In this document: positions 10,499-24,164 of the stretch, piece after piece
Layout: every line of letters begins with the position of its first letter
Position numbering within the stretch: the first letter of the stretch is position 1
Assembly (NCBI RefSeq): GCF_017654505.1
Contig: NC_054538.1
Coordinates: 23,353,783-23,417,782 of the forward strand
Direction of reading: 5' to 3'
DNA from: Polyodon spathula
Lineage: Eukaryota; Chordata; Actinopteri; Acipenseriformes; Polyodontidae
Length of the DNA stretch: 64,000 nt
Position numbers and translations under genes: made by a program
The notes under the pieces: generated by a model
Databases searched by the model: none
What the model was told of the DNA's origin: nothing
The model's input: only the letters and a program-made list of their open reading frames with translations

Positions 10499-12181
10499 GG
10501 CTTGTAAGTATACCCTGCTTTTAGGTAAAAAATAGGTATTTGGGTGTTCGCCTCAAACATGCATTGAGCGCAACTGGCAACGAACGAGAAAAAGAGGACT
10601 GGGAAACGCCAGCAACAATTGTGACTGTTTAAAACGTGCTTTCAGAAGTTTTTAATCTATGAATCTATGCAATTGTAAGTGTCGCAATTGCCGACAGCTT
10701 TAGTACATCTCATTATAATATTTGAGAACTCCATCCCATTTTTGCAAATTTATGCTGTAATTACACATTAATTTAAGGCTGAACTGCAAAAGAAAAACTG
10801 CTGAATTGGGTCTCATATTACTCCCAGGTTGAGACTTACCGTATGTTTGTGTTTCCTTGCCCCACCATCTCCTCTCTGCAAACATTGTAATGCTTTTCTC
10901 CTTAGGGGGCCTGGTAACACTCAAGCATTTCAGTGAAAAGGGAAAACATCATATTTAGTGAACTAAAAATATAACCAAGATGTCTACAGAGTTGCTAGGA
11001 ATATCAGTTCTGAATCATACTGGGGCTCATCTGTGATCAAGTGAGGCAAACCAATCCAAAACAATTTTCTTTCCATTACCTACAGGAGTACAAAGGCCTC
11101 TGTATCTCTCTCTATGAGCCCCAAGCTTGGCAATACAGTGCAAATGGGATTTGAATCTGCAAACTTGACATGACTCATGACTCAGCCGTTTCTGCACGTG
11201 GCAGTGCCTTTACTAGTTGAGCTACCTAAGATCCATTGGGATGATTTCTGACTGCCAGAACACCAATGATGTACCACACTAATCAAAAGACAGTAAGCAG
11301 TGTGTATATAAGTACAGTGTATAACACAAATATTAACACTACATAAAGACAGTAGATGAGTATTTGATCTATAGCATTGGATGAGTTGCTGCTATGTGTT
11401 TGGCATTGATTGCAGTAATTGAACCATACATGTCTCTACAATCTTTAAAATATCCACATTTGTCAAAGTTATTTTTTATATAGTACAAAAATAGTCAATT
11501 CTGCAAAGCCACTCAGATGTGTTTGCCTCCTGGGCCTTGTCAAATGTACTAATGCTGAATTACACTCATTTTAAAATGTATTTGTAATAGGTACTCTTAC
11601 TGAAATTGGATCACCTGGACAAATTACAGATGCCTGATAAGAATCATTCAGTAAGTTTAGGGTTAAAAGTCAAGACATAAAGGAATCTCACTAATTAGAA
11701 AGATCTTTCATCTCATTTCTTTATAAGTACAGTTAGGATTTAGACTACAACTTATTTTTCTGCACTTTAAATCATAAGTTAAAAAAAAAATATTAGTAAA
11801 CTAGCTGAAGTACCCAGCATTGCCAGGGGAAATTCAATATTTAAATATTTCATGCATGACAAATTGGGGAAAGGCAGCCTTATGGTTTCCTATAAGTTAC
11901 CGATCTTGGGTGTCGTACAATGCGCTCGGACCCCTTGCCCTTTTTTTAACTATTTTTTTTATTGGTTTTTGCCTTTTTTTCGTTCTTTTTATTTATTTAT
12001 TTTTGGTTCTGTGGGTTTCCTTAATTTGAGATACATGGCTACTGTAGTGATCCAGCAATGGGATTACTAAATAAAGTACCCCGGGGGTCAACATTCTGGA
12101 TCCAAACATAGCTCTTGATCTTCCCCTGGATGAAAGGGGATGCACTGTTCCACCAAAGTTTGGATGCACTGGCTCCTGTGA
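10499..12181. other. Noncoding, mildly AT-rich
   Basis: No supported gene. The phrase GCTGAAGTACCCAGCATTGCCAGGGG at about 11805-11829 looks like a widespread dispersed repeat start, and 11940-12005 is T-rich. The short frames here have no domains. Confidence 0.35.

Positions 12182-12853
<672 letters not shown>

Positions 12854-12913
<60 letters not shown>
12854..12913. repeat. (TA)n microsatellite, right part
   Basis: About 30 TA units directly following the LTR end at 12853. Probably continuous with 12208-12278 before the insertion. Confidence 0.95.
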
Positions 12914-12918
<5 letters not shown>

Positions 12919-15900
12919 CAAACATAAAAAAAAACAAACAAAAAAAAACATAATTGATTCTCTTTTTGTAAATGAGTTGGAAAAAGAAAGATCTACTCTC
13001 ATCGATTTGAGCTATGCTTGACAGCAAAATTTCAGAAAATTGTTGCATTCAACATTTTCTGGTGAAAACAAATAGACTAATTAGTTAAGCGCTAATACTG
13101 TGATAGTAGTGGCATCACACGGCATTATTTAAAAATACAACCCCAGGATGTCAAGGCCCATTATATATCTGTCTGTTCACTGATCGATAGAGTCGTAGTG
13201 AGGTGCATATTATTTGCCTGGGGCTGTGAAGCAAGTTGCTTGGGTATTTTAAGCCTGAGGTATTACTTTTCATCCACATGAATAATCAGGCTTAAAGACC
13301 ATAGAAGCATGAAACCCTTTCAGGACATGGAAGAAGCCATATATTTATCCAGTTTTTGTTTTTTTCTTTGTAGACACTCATTGATCTTAAATTGAAAGGC
13401 CCAATATAAACATAAGTTTTCCCCTTACTATGCAAGAGAATACATGCTTCACTAATGCTGTGGTAAATTGTGCTATGCCAAATCACAAAAATAGAAGAGC
13501 AGAATGTATTATTCAGCAAATCATACATTCAGTATGTATTTATTCTATTTTATCTTTTGTTTATTTTCAAATGTTGTTGTTGGCCAACAATCTATGTTTA
13601 TACTCTCTTCTCTCTGAACCAGTCTAGCGATGCACAGGGATACCATCTTCCAAAACATGAGCCCCAAGTCTGGACTTTATGTTAATTTCCAATGTGCTGA
13701 CTACAGGTCATTTGTAAGATCTTTGTTGGAAATTCTGTGTGGATTACTGAAAGCCTATTCTAATTGTGCCTGTATGCTGAATAAAAGCAGCAGAGAGCAG
13801 GTTAAATTTCATCTACTATTGTCGACAATACCTTTCTTTCTGACACACAAACACTTCTACTGTTACACTGACAAACAACTGATGAAATAATTCTGGCAAA
13901 AAAAAAAAATAGTTCCATAAAATGTCTCCTCCATGCAGATCTATTTATTTTATAGTAAACATGTACAGGCTAACTTCACAATAACAAACCCTTCTTATAA
14001 CAAACCCCCATTTTTTAACAATCCCAACAGCAAGAACTGATATTGTCAATGGAGCTTAGCCCTATTAGAACGATCACTTACCAGTATCGACCTGGTTACA
14101 ACAATCTCAATACTAACTGACACTGAACTTTTGCTAGTGTGAATGTGTATTCTTGGTGTGAAAACAAAGACCAAGGTTAGCTAATTCAAAGATAAGGCTA
14201 ATTAAAAGATAACCTATTGTAGTGCAAGTCATGCATCATGTATGCAATCGTTGCCTTGCCATTTTGCAACCAGACAACGGGTGTGAAGAGGCAACTGCAA
14301 ACAATTTTTTGAGAAAAGCACAAAAAACATGGGGCAATCTACACTGGATCTTTTTTCAAAAGAAAGGACATGTAATTACTGTATTCAGCATGTAAGTGTA
14401 CATTCTTTCCTTTTACATTTCTTTACTGTTTTCTTTTAAACATTCCGTTTAAATGTTGATCAATATGAAGTAATCTTCAAATTGGGGGTGTCTTCATTAT
14501 TCTGATGCAACAAGTTCACATGCCCTATTATAGTAAACAAACATTTCTCCAGGTCACCTTCACTGATGTCTTTCCTGTCAATAACTGATGAACTGCTTCC
14601 CCTATTGACTGACATACTTTCAGCCAGTAAAGTGCAAGGAGTACAGGTGCCCAAGCATAAGGCATATAAACTGAGAGTTTCCTTTAACCAAGTAGTACCA
14701 GATATGTTTTAAAATTAACATACATGGGTGTTATAACATCTGTTTGTGCACATTTGAGACATAGCTAGCTAATAGAAGTGCAAAATGGCTAAGATTTATG
14801 GAATTATTTTGTTAGCTACGATTACTTTAAGCACGTTATGTTGCACACTAGACTGCTGCCCCACACGGAGATACAGGATGTAGTAAAATACATTTTGCAG
14901 TCAGGCACTATTCTAAGAAACTAGGTTCACGTTTTTCCATTATAGTTAGCAGAAATTCACATAATCATTACAAATTATAAGCATAATAATTAGTAAGACA
15001 AGCTGTGTATGTTTTTTATACATTATGGTTGTACATAATGAGATAAAAATGATTTGTCCTGAAACTTTGTCCTCAAGAGATAAGTGTCTATCTTTCTCCT
15101 CTACAGAAGGCTATAAGTATAATACTTGAATCAGTAAAGGTTAGAATACATTTTCATGTGAAACCCCAAAGGAGAATACATTTCTAATGTGAAGAATTCC
15201 CAGTACAAATATTATTAAATAAAACATTCTGACCTTGCAATATGCAAAAAACAACAGAACAAAAAAACAATTCAGTCTAAATTCAGTCTGACCAGGCTTT
15301 AACAAATATAGCATTTTGCTAGTACAAAATGTAAAGTCTTGGAACTTTATTGATCGTTCATATTTATTTGTAGATCAAAATTCATATACAACTACAGATA
15401 ATGCAATTTTTTTTCACTACAAGAGATAGACGGCTAAACTAATACAGAGCAGTGAATTTAAATATCTCACACCTCATATATATCAAATTTCTCAAATATG
15501 TGTATTTCATGAACACCTCCAGCACATGCACCTGCAATTGTATAATTCAAAATACCATATAGGGATTCAAACTCATAAGTGAAAAAGGCTTTACACCAGT
15601 GCTCGAATTATGGGAGAAAAAGTAGGAAGGCCCTAAAACGTGAGCCCAAGTGACTGTTAGCATAGCCAATCAATGTACATTACAATATTCCAGGACACAA
15701 AAGAAGGCTATTAATAGAAAATCAACATATTTGTCATGCTTGTTTGTTTGATTTATTTATGTTTGCATTTTTTCTTTAGATGTTTTATTTCTCAAGGAAA
15801 CAGAGTCAACACATAGGTAATGTAAAATATTTAGCTTTATTAAATTGAAAAACATTATACTTTAAATGTCAGGTATTTTTCTGTTTGGTTTTAAATAACT

Positions 15901-18780
15901 ATTTTCAATGCTATAAAAAACTTCAATCTTTAAGGTTGGCAAAATTGCAACTGATCTGAAAATGACTGATCAAAAGTCAGCCACCCTCACAAACACAAAT
16001 AAATGATGCTCAAGTGTCAAAAAGAGAATCAATCAAAGGTTGAAAATATGACAACGTTGCTTAGAAAGGTAGTTTAAAATATTATGTCTAATGTATGTGT
16101 ACTTTAGCCTGTAATAATAAATTAACATGAATAGACTTATATTCTTACAGTAAGCATTGTATTGCTAAGTACCATTGACTTAGTTTAATATATAAATTCT
16201 TCTTCCTTGTATTACTGTATTGTGTTGATCAGATAGGATCCAACCCACGATGTGAAATGAAAAAGACAAAAAAACTTAGATGCCGAGGAAATACCCAAAA
16301 GTCCCTAAATTTCAAGCAAATTAATATTACCGAATTATACCAATACTTGCATCATCTTGTATTTATACTGAACTGTTCCATACTTTGCCGTATTCTACTA
16401 CTGCTCTTATAGGTATCCGTATTCCTGTCTTTTGTAATTGCTCTTATTTCAAATCGTTATTATCCGTTTATCATACTTACTACGTGCTCTTAATGGAGGT
16501 CTGCCAGAGAAAGTCCAAGCCCAAGATGCAGGGGTCCTAGATGGCTGAAGACCTGCTCCCCTGGCTGTGCTTGTTCTGTTGGACGTTGTTTCTCCCGCAG
16601 GGATTCTAGGAAGTGGTGGACCCCTGTGTAAATAGCACCCATCATTATGATACGTTTGTTAACAGAGTGTGATTGAGAGCAGAATATTGGTGTAAAATGT
16701 AAGATGTTTTTGGTAAAGAGGTGTGACTGTTAATTCTTTAAAGATAATCAGTTATAAGTTAATTTTGTTATTTTGTGTTTACCAATTATGGTATCTATTT
16801 CAGCTGTTGTCTTCATTACAAAACATAAACGCCACTATTTTACGGGTTCCTTAATTTCTGTGACTGTTAACTGTAAAGACAAAAGAAGGGGTTTCCTTCA
16901 ATGCAGATGTAAAGGTGAATATTAAAATGTTCTTATCATAGCTATGCCTATCCGCCAAACAATTTACAAAGGAATCCTTCATCTCAAAGCACTTAAATTG
17001 TCTTACATGATTAGGTTATAATGAACAGTCTAGAAATGAAAGTGTTATGTGAGAAATGTTGATATGACAAGGATCAGATGGGTTCCTATTAAAATATGCA
17101 AAATTGTCATCTGGGAAATACTAAAGTCTCCACTATAATAGATTTTGGCTTGGTCTTCTCATAGCTTGCTAATAAAGTTCTGATGAAGAATAAATTACGA
17201 TTAATGAGCACACTAATCACAATGAATAGTAGAAAATATACCACAATATATCATTGTTTACTTGAAGAGGACAGGTATACTGTAGATTAAAAAATAACTA
17301 TTGCCTTTGTGTTCCCACAGTCCGTCATGTTGAGGTATGATAAATAAATTGGATGGATCAAATTCTAACACCCATACACTTGTGTCTTAATTGTATATTT
17401 TATTTTCAGTTTGGCTGTGATAATTTGCATAATAACAATGCGTATTCACAACACAGTGATTTAGTTGAAGTTTGCGTTGATGCATTCTTGGTTTGTTTAT
17501 AAGGCAGCTTTGTGAAATGCATTGCTATCCTAAAACAGCTCAGCCTCACTGGGGAGGAAATGTTCTTATTTGATTGAAGGACAGTGTTCAATGATAATAA
17601 ACAAAGGCGGCTGGGAGACTCACAGACCCAGCTGCAGCAGGTATTGTTTAATTTGGATCTCTAGGGCCTCCATCAAATCCCCTTCATTCCGTTATTGTAC
17701 TGAAGATTACTAGTCTGGAAACAATCAAGGGAAGCAAGGAAAATTCATTTCTGGTTGCTCTGCTTGTTACACTAAGAATGACACACATTTTTCAAACACA
17801 GCTGTCCCTCCATGATTCATTAGCTTTTGCGTTTATAGCTTATCTAAGGTTTTTCTTATCTGGGGTCTTGGATTTATTGATCAAGTGCAGAAACTGTAGT
17901 ACAAAACATCACCTGAACAATTCTCGCCTCACAAACCATTACTTATACCTGAACAGGTCTTTGATGTATCATTATAGTGTGTTGAGTGGCAATCACATTT
18001 TTGCAACATAAAGGGGAAAGTATTTATTTTGTATTTTGTTTCTCATAAGCGTCACATGTCTACCCATTGGACATTTTTTCTGACCAACTATAAATATTGG
18101 GTGGAGATACGACTGTGTCTCTTTATTAAGGCTGCCACCTTTAAACATGTAAACTCCTCTGTTCAGTTTAGTTTCACATTTTGAAAATCCATAAACTATA
18201 ATCTAAGCAACTGACAAGTCTGCTTGCAATTGCATACTGACTGAATTAATTTATTGTCCTTTAATAAATAGCCTAGCCTCATTTTGTGCTAAGAGACTAT
18301 ACATATATTTTTCTTTACATACTTGCCAAGCCATTACCGGTACCTGTATGCTTCCATGCACTTGTTAAAAACTATAGCCTCCCCAATGCACCTGGCTGGG
18401 CTCCACCAGCATTTACATCTCTATCTTCATTGTGTTATTTACTACTATGAGATTTCATAAATATTAAAAGATGATATTATTTAAAGATGTCATGCAAAAT
18501 TGCACAAGTGGTTCCACATATGATTCAATACACATGCGGGGAAAAAGAATGTAGCAAAGAACAAATTCATTTCTGGATACTTCATGGCAGTTCCATTAAA
18601 TATTAAACAATATTTCTTTCTTTGTGGAGTTAAAATGGCATAGTGGTAAACAAAAACAAAAACAAAAAAATGCAACAAAATTGCACTTGTGATGCAGGGC
18701 ATTTCCAAAAACATTGTACGTGTCCGAAAATGTTCCACAGGATGGTACTTTAATTATAATAAGCAAATGTAGGCCCTTCT
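12914..18780. other. Long AT-rich noncoding stretch
   Basis: No supported gene on either strand. The only repeat-like item is at about 13975-14015, where ATAACAAACCC phrases resemble the ends of pogo/Tigger elements (compare 22998-23064). The longest frames (for example 13630-13890) have no domain or splice context I trust. It reads like intronic or intergenic DNA. Confidence 0.4.
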
Positions 18781-19212
18781 TGATATGACAGTGGGGCAGA
18801 GCAGAGCTCTGCCCTTTAGAAATTGGCAGGGATGGGGTTAAATTCCCCTACCTGCCTGGGTTCAATGTGTTCAGGTGGCTGGGGTTGATTAGATGATTAG
18901 TTTAATTAACGATCAATCAGCGCCCAGCCACCTGACATAAAAGGAGGCCTCTGCTTCTCATTAGAGAGAGGGAGCTGAGGAACCAGGTTGGTTTTTTGGT
19001 TGTTTGGAAAGTTTGAATCCAGTGAAGGCATTGCCCAGCCTGGAAATTGTTATTTTTGTAAGTTTTGCTTTTTGTCTTTCTTTTTGTGTTTAAATTGCTT
19101 TGTTTTGGCCCTTGTGCCCTTTCATTTTTGTGTTTATTTATAATAAAAGTTATTTTTTTGAACTGCAGTCTGTCTCTGGGCCTCTTTCCACCCGCCAGCC
19201 TGCCAGACAGGA
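18781..19212 (+). mobile_element. Solo LTR, family D
   Basis: Same family as the LTR at 57644-58030. It contains the shared GGCAGGGATGGGGTTAAATT (about 18823), the palindromic-looking AGGTGGCTGGGGTTGATTAG, a TATA box CATAAAAGG at 18936-18944, and AATAAA at 19142-19147 about 200 bases later, then CTGCAGTCTGTCTCTGGGC to the end. Plus orientation. The 5' end carries extra GGGGCAGAGCAGAGCTCTGCC sequence absent from the other copy, and no clear target duplication was found, so the borders are approximate. Confidence 0.75.
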
Positions 19213-19429
19213 TTTTTTTTTTTTTTCTTTATATTAATCAGTAAACTGCCTTGTGCTCACTTGGGTCAAACAATAGGCTGAAATATTAGAGATTCAGAAA
19301 TGAGTGGCAGTGAAGAACCTAATTATTTATAGTAAGTAGTAAGAAAACAGAAGTTTTAAATTTACATTTGGAAGAACACACTGACAGGTACCCGTGACAC
19401 AGGATATGAGCATCAACACTAAGGGAAAT

Positions 19430-19461
<32 letters not shown>

Positions 19462-22147
19462 CTGGATTGCACTCAAACATGATTTTGAATGTGCAACTTT
19501 TTTTTATTAATAAAAACAAGCCCTGGAGACAGCAGAACATGCAATTACAACAAAGACAGGGAAAGAAAAGGCACTTCACAGCTACTGAGTATCTTCAAAT
19601 CAAGATATCCCCTATCTTGGAGACTAACCAAATCAGATTCTAAACTGCTAACACAACCATCTTTATAACAGCTGAAATTATTTTCATGTTTGGTTAATGA
19701 CAGTATATACAGCAGTAGACACTCTCAAGTCAGGTTGCTAGCAAATTCCATTAAAAATACCAAATGTCCATTGGGTCACAGCCCAAAAACAAATCTTCTG
19801 TGCCATAAGTCCTTCATAACACATGCATACAAATTGTCAAGATACCTGGCAAAGTATCAAAAATCTGTTGTTTACAAATACATGAAACAGTGTCATCAAG
19901 AAAAACACACAGACGATACATACGAATCGTATGAAAATGAAAATGTATTTCATTAACAGCATGTTTAAAAGGAGCATCTTACATAGGACCACAACTATTC
20001 TATTCACCAGCAAGTAGTCAGTATAGATTTGCCATTAAGAGGTCATCATGATTAAGATTAGTTAAAATAGTTATTTTAATCAACAAAGTGCAAACTGCAA
20101 TACTTAACATTAACAAAGTGCTCAGTGCATATAGTAAAGGTAGAAGGTTCCTTATCTTAACCAGAGTGTAACAGAGAATAATAATAATAATAATAATAAC
20201 AATAACAATAACAATAATAACACAAACGCTGACCAGTGTAAAATTAAAATACATACAGTGCAGTGGAAGAAATATCACAGCGAAAGAAAAAAAAAAAAAC
20301 ACTATCACAATATCTTATTTAAGTTTCCATACCATAAATTCAGGTGCATAAAACTATCAATAATTAAATTAGTCAGTACTCAATAAGGCATATCAAGGTG
20401 ACAGAGTGAAGAAGCTACTAGAAAGTGATACAAATCAATTATAAAGCATTAGACAACAATATATAAAACATGTACTAATCAAATCAATGTGTGAAATTAT
20501 TAAAAAATAAAACACAAATAAACATGTGAAAGATAACTGGCATTTTTGGCCCTGTTACATTACCGCTTGACTTAGCTGCCTTCTGTTATCTCTTTCCTGT
20601 GTATACCTAGCATCTCATATACAATAATGCAGAAATTCTCTTAATTTATGTTTGTAAAATGCTTTATCCTGGATGTAAAGAAGCATCCTTTTTAAACCAT
20701 ATGTTAGGATGGGTCAAAGTGATCTATACAATAGTTTAAGAGCTTTATGAAAGGCAACCCTATAAATAAAATATCCCTCTTTCTCTCTCTTCTTTACAGC
20801 AAAACCCACAATTCGATTTGTACCTGTGTGCACCTTGCTGGACTGTATCCAATGTTACAGTAATTGGTCATTCACCTTTCATAAGCACAATTTTCATCAA
20901 AAACGTACTTCTAACTGTAAGCTTCATGAATTTTGAATTGTTACAGAATAGACTGTTTATTCATTTTACATTTTTCAGTTTGCTCATTTTAGTTAATTAC
21001 CACCCCCCCCCCCGTAACTGAAGTGTCACTGAGATAAATGGGTAGATTCAAATGTAATTTACATTCAGTTTAAAACCATTTGTTTCCTTAATACAGTCTC
21101 ATTTGTGTGTTCCACATTCCACCAACATTTCATTTCAGTGCTGTTTCTTCCTTAAGTGGTAAAACACAGGTGATTACAAAAAAGTGACATGATCCTTTGA
21201 TCTTTTATTTAATAGTTTTGATATGGATTTATCAAACTGAATGCAGTAAACTGAGAAAAAGTCACATACTCATTCCACAGTAGTAAATTACCTGTTTCCA
21301 ATCTGAAGTAATTTAAATTGTAAACACTAACTTGCTTTAATTGCTATGAGGAAGTAGAGCATCAATAAATGACACTGACATCGCTCACTTGCTGCATATC
21401 GGCCATAATTGATCGTCGGTTCATCCACATTGATCTCTCAAGTTCACCTATTGAAAAGTCTTCTACCCCTTTACTGCCACGAGAGATGTTTAGCCCTTGT
21501 CTGGTGAGATGGCCTCATGAATCCCACTGGGCTTGTTCCACCTTCTAAAACCTGAATTTTTATTTTTACATTGATGATGCTCTGCTGCATTTTTCTATCA
21601 AGACTTTTCTATCTCCTACTCTTGAGTTGTATCTGCTGATTTGACATACAATTATTATACATAATAACTTTCTGCAACTGAAAACAAATAAAACTCAGGT
21701 CAGACTGTTTGGCTGGCTATAAATAAATAAAACAGCTTTGCAATCTATTACAATAGATGGATGCCTCTTTCATCCAAAACCTGTCACATGTAATTGGGGT
21801 GCTCATCTTTGGTCCTGAGCGATCATTCACGCTAATGATCACATTTGTTCAACAAAATGCTACACTATCACCTTGGCTCAGTGGCCTTGGTTGGATATGT
21901 TTATAACCTAAACACATTTTAGGAGTTGAACTACACCATTATTATGACTACACACTCGGGCGCTCAGTGTTCATGCAAATCACTCTTTGACAACAGGCAG
22001 TTGGAAGGCAGAAATTCCTTGCATCATTTTGTTGCTGAAAAAAATTGTAGGTAAAGAAAAGGTAAACATGTTAACGATTTTCTGGGGAAAGTTGCTTTTG
22101 GGTCCAATACAAATGGGAATACACTAATGTGTTGTTTCTTTTAACAG
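19213..22147. other. Noncoding with microsatellites
   Basis: An A-run of about 26 at 19435-19460, an (AAT)n/(AAC)n array at 20178-20221 and a C-run at 21003-21013. The region 21350-21560 has more balanced composition than its surroundings but no readable product. No gene called. Confidence 0.4.
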
Positions 22148-22252
22148 AAAATAGAATTGAAAAAATCAGGCGGTTCAGTGTCTCTACTGTTGATGTTCAT
22201 AAATCTTACTGCAAAGATAATTGGGAAAAAAGATATAAAAATGGTGAACAAG
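22148..22252 (+). CDS. Candidate internal exon, unknown product
   Basis: A 105-nt open segment reading NRIEKIRRFSVSTVDVHKSY then CKDNWEKRYKNGEQ. It is preceded by a good acceptor (TGTTTCTTTTAACAG ending at 22147) and followed by a donor (AAG|GTAAAA, GT at 22253). Length is a multiple of three and both borders are phase 1, so it could be skipped or inserted without shifting a frame. I do not recognise the protein and see no neighbouring exons. It may be chance; the composition is AT-rich like its surroundings. Confidence 0.2.
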
Positions 22253-24138
22253 GTAAAATGACATATTGTTTTAAAGGGAAGGCTTGCTCGATCCCTTCAG
22301 TGTATATCCCAAGACAGCGGTGTCATCTGCCAATCTGTTTTTACCCTTTGATAATGTAATTTTTTGTAAAGGAAACAGCAAAATGTTCTAAAAAAAAAAG
22401 ATGATATAAGCACACTGTCAACATCACAGTCTGTGCGCACGGGATGCCACCTCCGCATTGAAGTCTACTTCTGTCTTGTGACTATGCCTCCGAAATGAAA
22501 ATCATTTTATATTGCAACAAACTGGAAACTATATTGATCGTTTGAAAGAAATTGAGTAACGCAGGCATATCTCTGTCATGAATATAGGTTGTCAAAAAGC
22601 ACCCTATTGTTTGGCTTGTTCAGCAGCCATAAGGCAAAGCAAAATTGATAAAGAAAAAAACAACAACAACAAAAACTAGAGGATCTGATGAACTTTTCAT
22701 TTCAAACTTCATGTCGGGTTGATTTGGAATAAAAGATTAGTTTGGGATTCTTGCATGTTGGATTAAGATTTGGTGCGCTTTAAAACAATGCATGTGAGAT
22801 TGATTTTGAATAAAAGTTCAGCTTCGATTCAGGATTTTTGCTTTTTCTACTGCATTTTAATTATTTAACAAATTAGATAATGCAAAGGCAGAATACTTCA
22901 TGCATGAGACAAACAGGTACATATAATACTACTTTTATAATCAACCTTATCTCATTAACTTACTTGAACAGTTTATCGTTAATTTTGATTGTCCTTTCAC
23001 TATAACAAACCCCTCGATATAACAAACAAAAGGCTTGGACCCCAACAGGTTTGTTATTACTGTAGTTCAATAAAATTACATTTTGAAACAGCTGTTTTCA
23101 CAGTATATAGACTATAGCAGACATGATGGACTATACTGCTTGCAACAGTCGCTAGATTATGAATTTCTTCACTTATATCTTCTTGATATATGATAGATGA
23201 CAGACCGGATTTGATGGTGTGCTAATTATTAGTTTCAGACTGGGCCCTGTCCTTCTGCTGTGTCTCAGCACCTTGAAGGCATAGGATGGCTTGGTTTACC
23301 AGCAGACATGTCATTTGCTGGTCAGTTTGAACAAGATGAACAAGGAGAACGACAAGTTTGTGCAGGGAGGCTAAAGCCCCAATTAGTTTGTGATACTCCA
23401 TAGTTGGCAGGTCGAGGGTGTTTGCTTACCGGATAGAACAGATTTTATCGGATAGAACAGATTTTGCAGCCCTAATCTAAAACCCTTTCATCCGAACCTG
23501 CCCAAGACCAATGGCAGGTTTTCACACATAATCCGCACATTGTACAGTAAAATGTCCAGCTTTGTTGTCATGTTGAACTGTGGTTGATGTTATCAATGGA
23601 CATACATAAGCAGAATTTCAGGCTCTGAATAAAGCTGCAACATTTTTTTTTTTTCCTCCTGGTTAACAATTAGCTAGCTACCCCACTCCCCAAGGAAAAA
23701 AAATGACAGACTTCAGCAGGCTAAAGGTGAAACCTATTACGGCAATGCACAATATATAGTATCTAAATGTCAAGTAATTAGCATTGTTAATAGCCTTTTG
23801 ACATTTAAGAAGCTATTGCAGTAAACTGTATAATTTAAAATCCAACAATGTGTGCCATATTTTCTTTCTGGTTAACAAGTACTGTAATATAATGACAGGC
23901 AAAAAATGTGGTTATATTTACTTGACCATTCATCTATAACTTGTCCAAAGCTAAACAAATTGCTTCTCCAGTGTTGATGGAACTCATATGATCGGAAACA
24001 ATATGATTGTGGCAATAGACCATTTCTTTTGTACAAAATATACACTATGGCAGTTCCAAGTTTCATTGTAAACATTTCATGTTTAGATGTCACTTGTAGG
24101 CAAAAAAGACATAAATCCAAAGGGATGACTACAAGCAA
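22253..24138. other. AT-rich noncoding DNA
   Basis: No supported gene. A 17-base phrase CGGATAGAACAGATTTT is repeated in tandem near 23430-23466. The minus frame at 23872-24138 has no recognised domain. Confidence 0.35.
22998..23064. mobile_element. pogo/Tigger-like end fragment
   Basis: CTATAACAAACCCCTCGATATAACAAAC followed by AGGTTTGTTATTACTGTAG forms a loose inverted repeat of AACAAACC/GGTTTGTT type, as seen at Tigger/pogo-like termini. It may be a short palindromic MITE remnant. Confidence 0.3.
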
Positions 24139-24164
24139 CCCCCCCCCCCCCCCCCCCCCCCCCC
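24139..24164. repeat. Poly-C run of 26
   Basis: Twenty-six consecutive C residues, standing out in an AT-rich region. Such runs can form i-motif or G-quadruplex structures and are prone to length errors in assembly. Confidence 0.9.
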
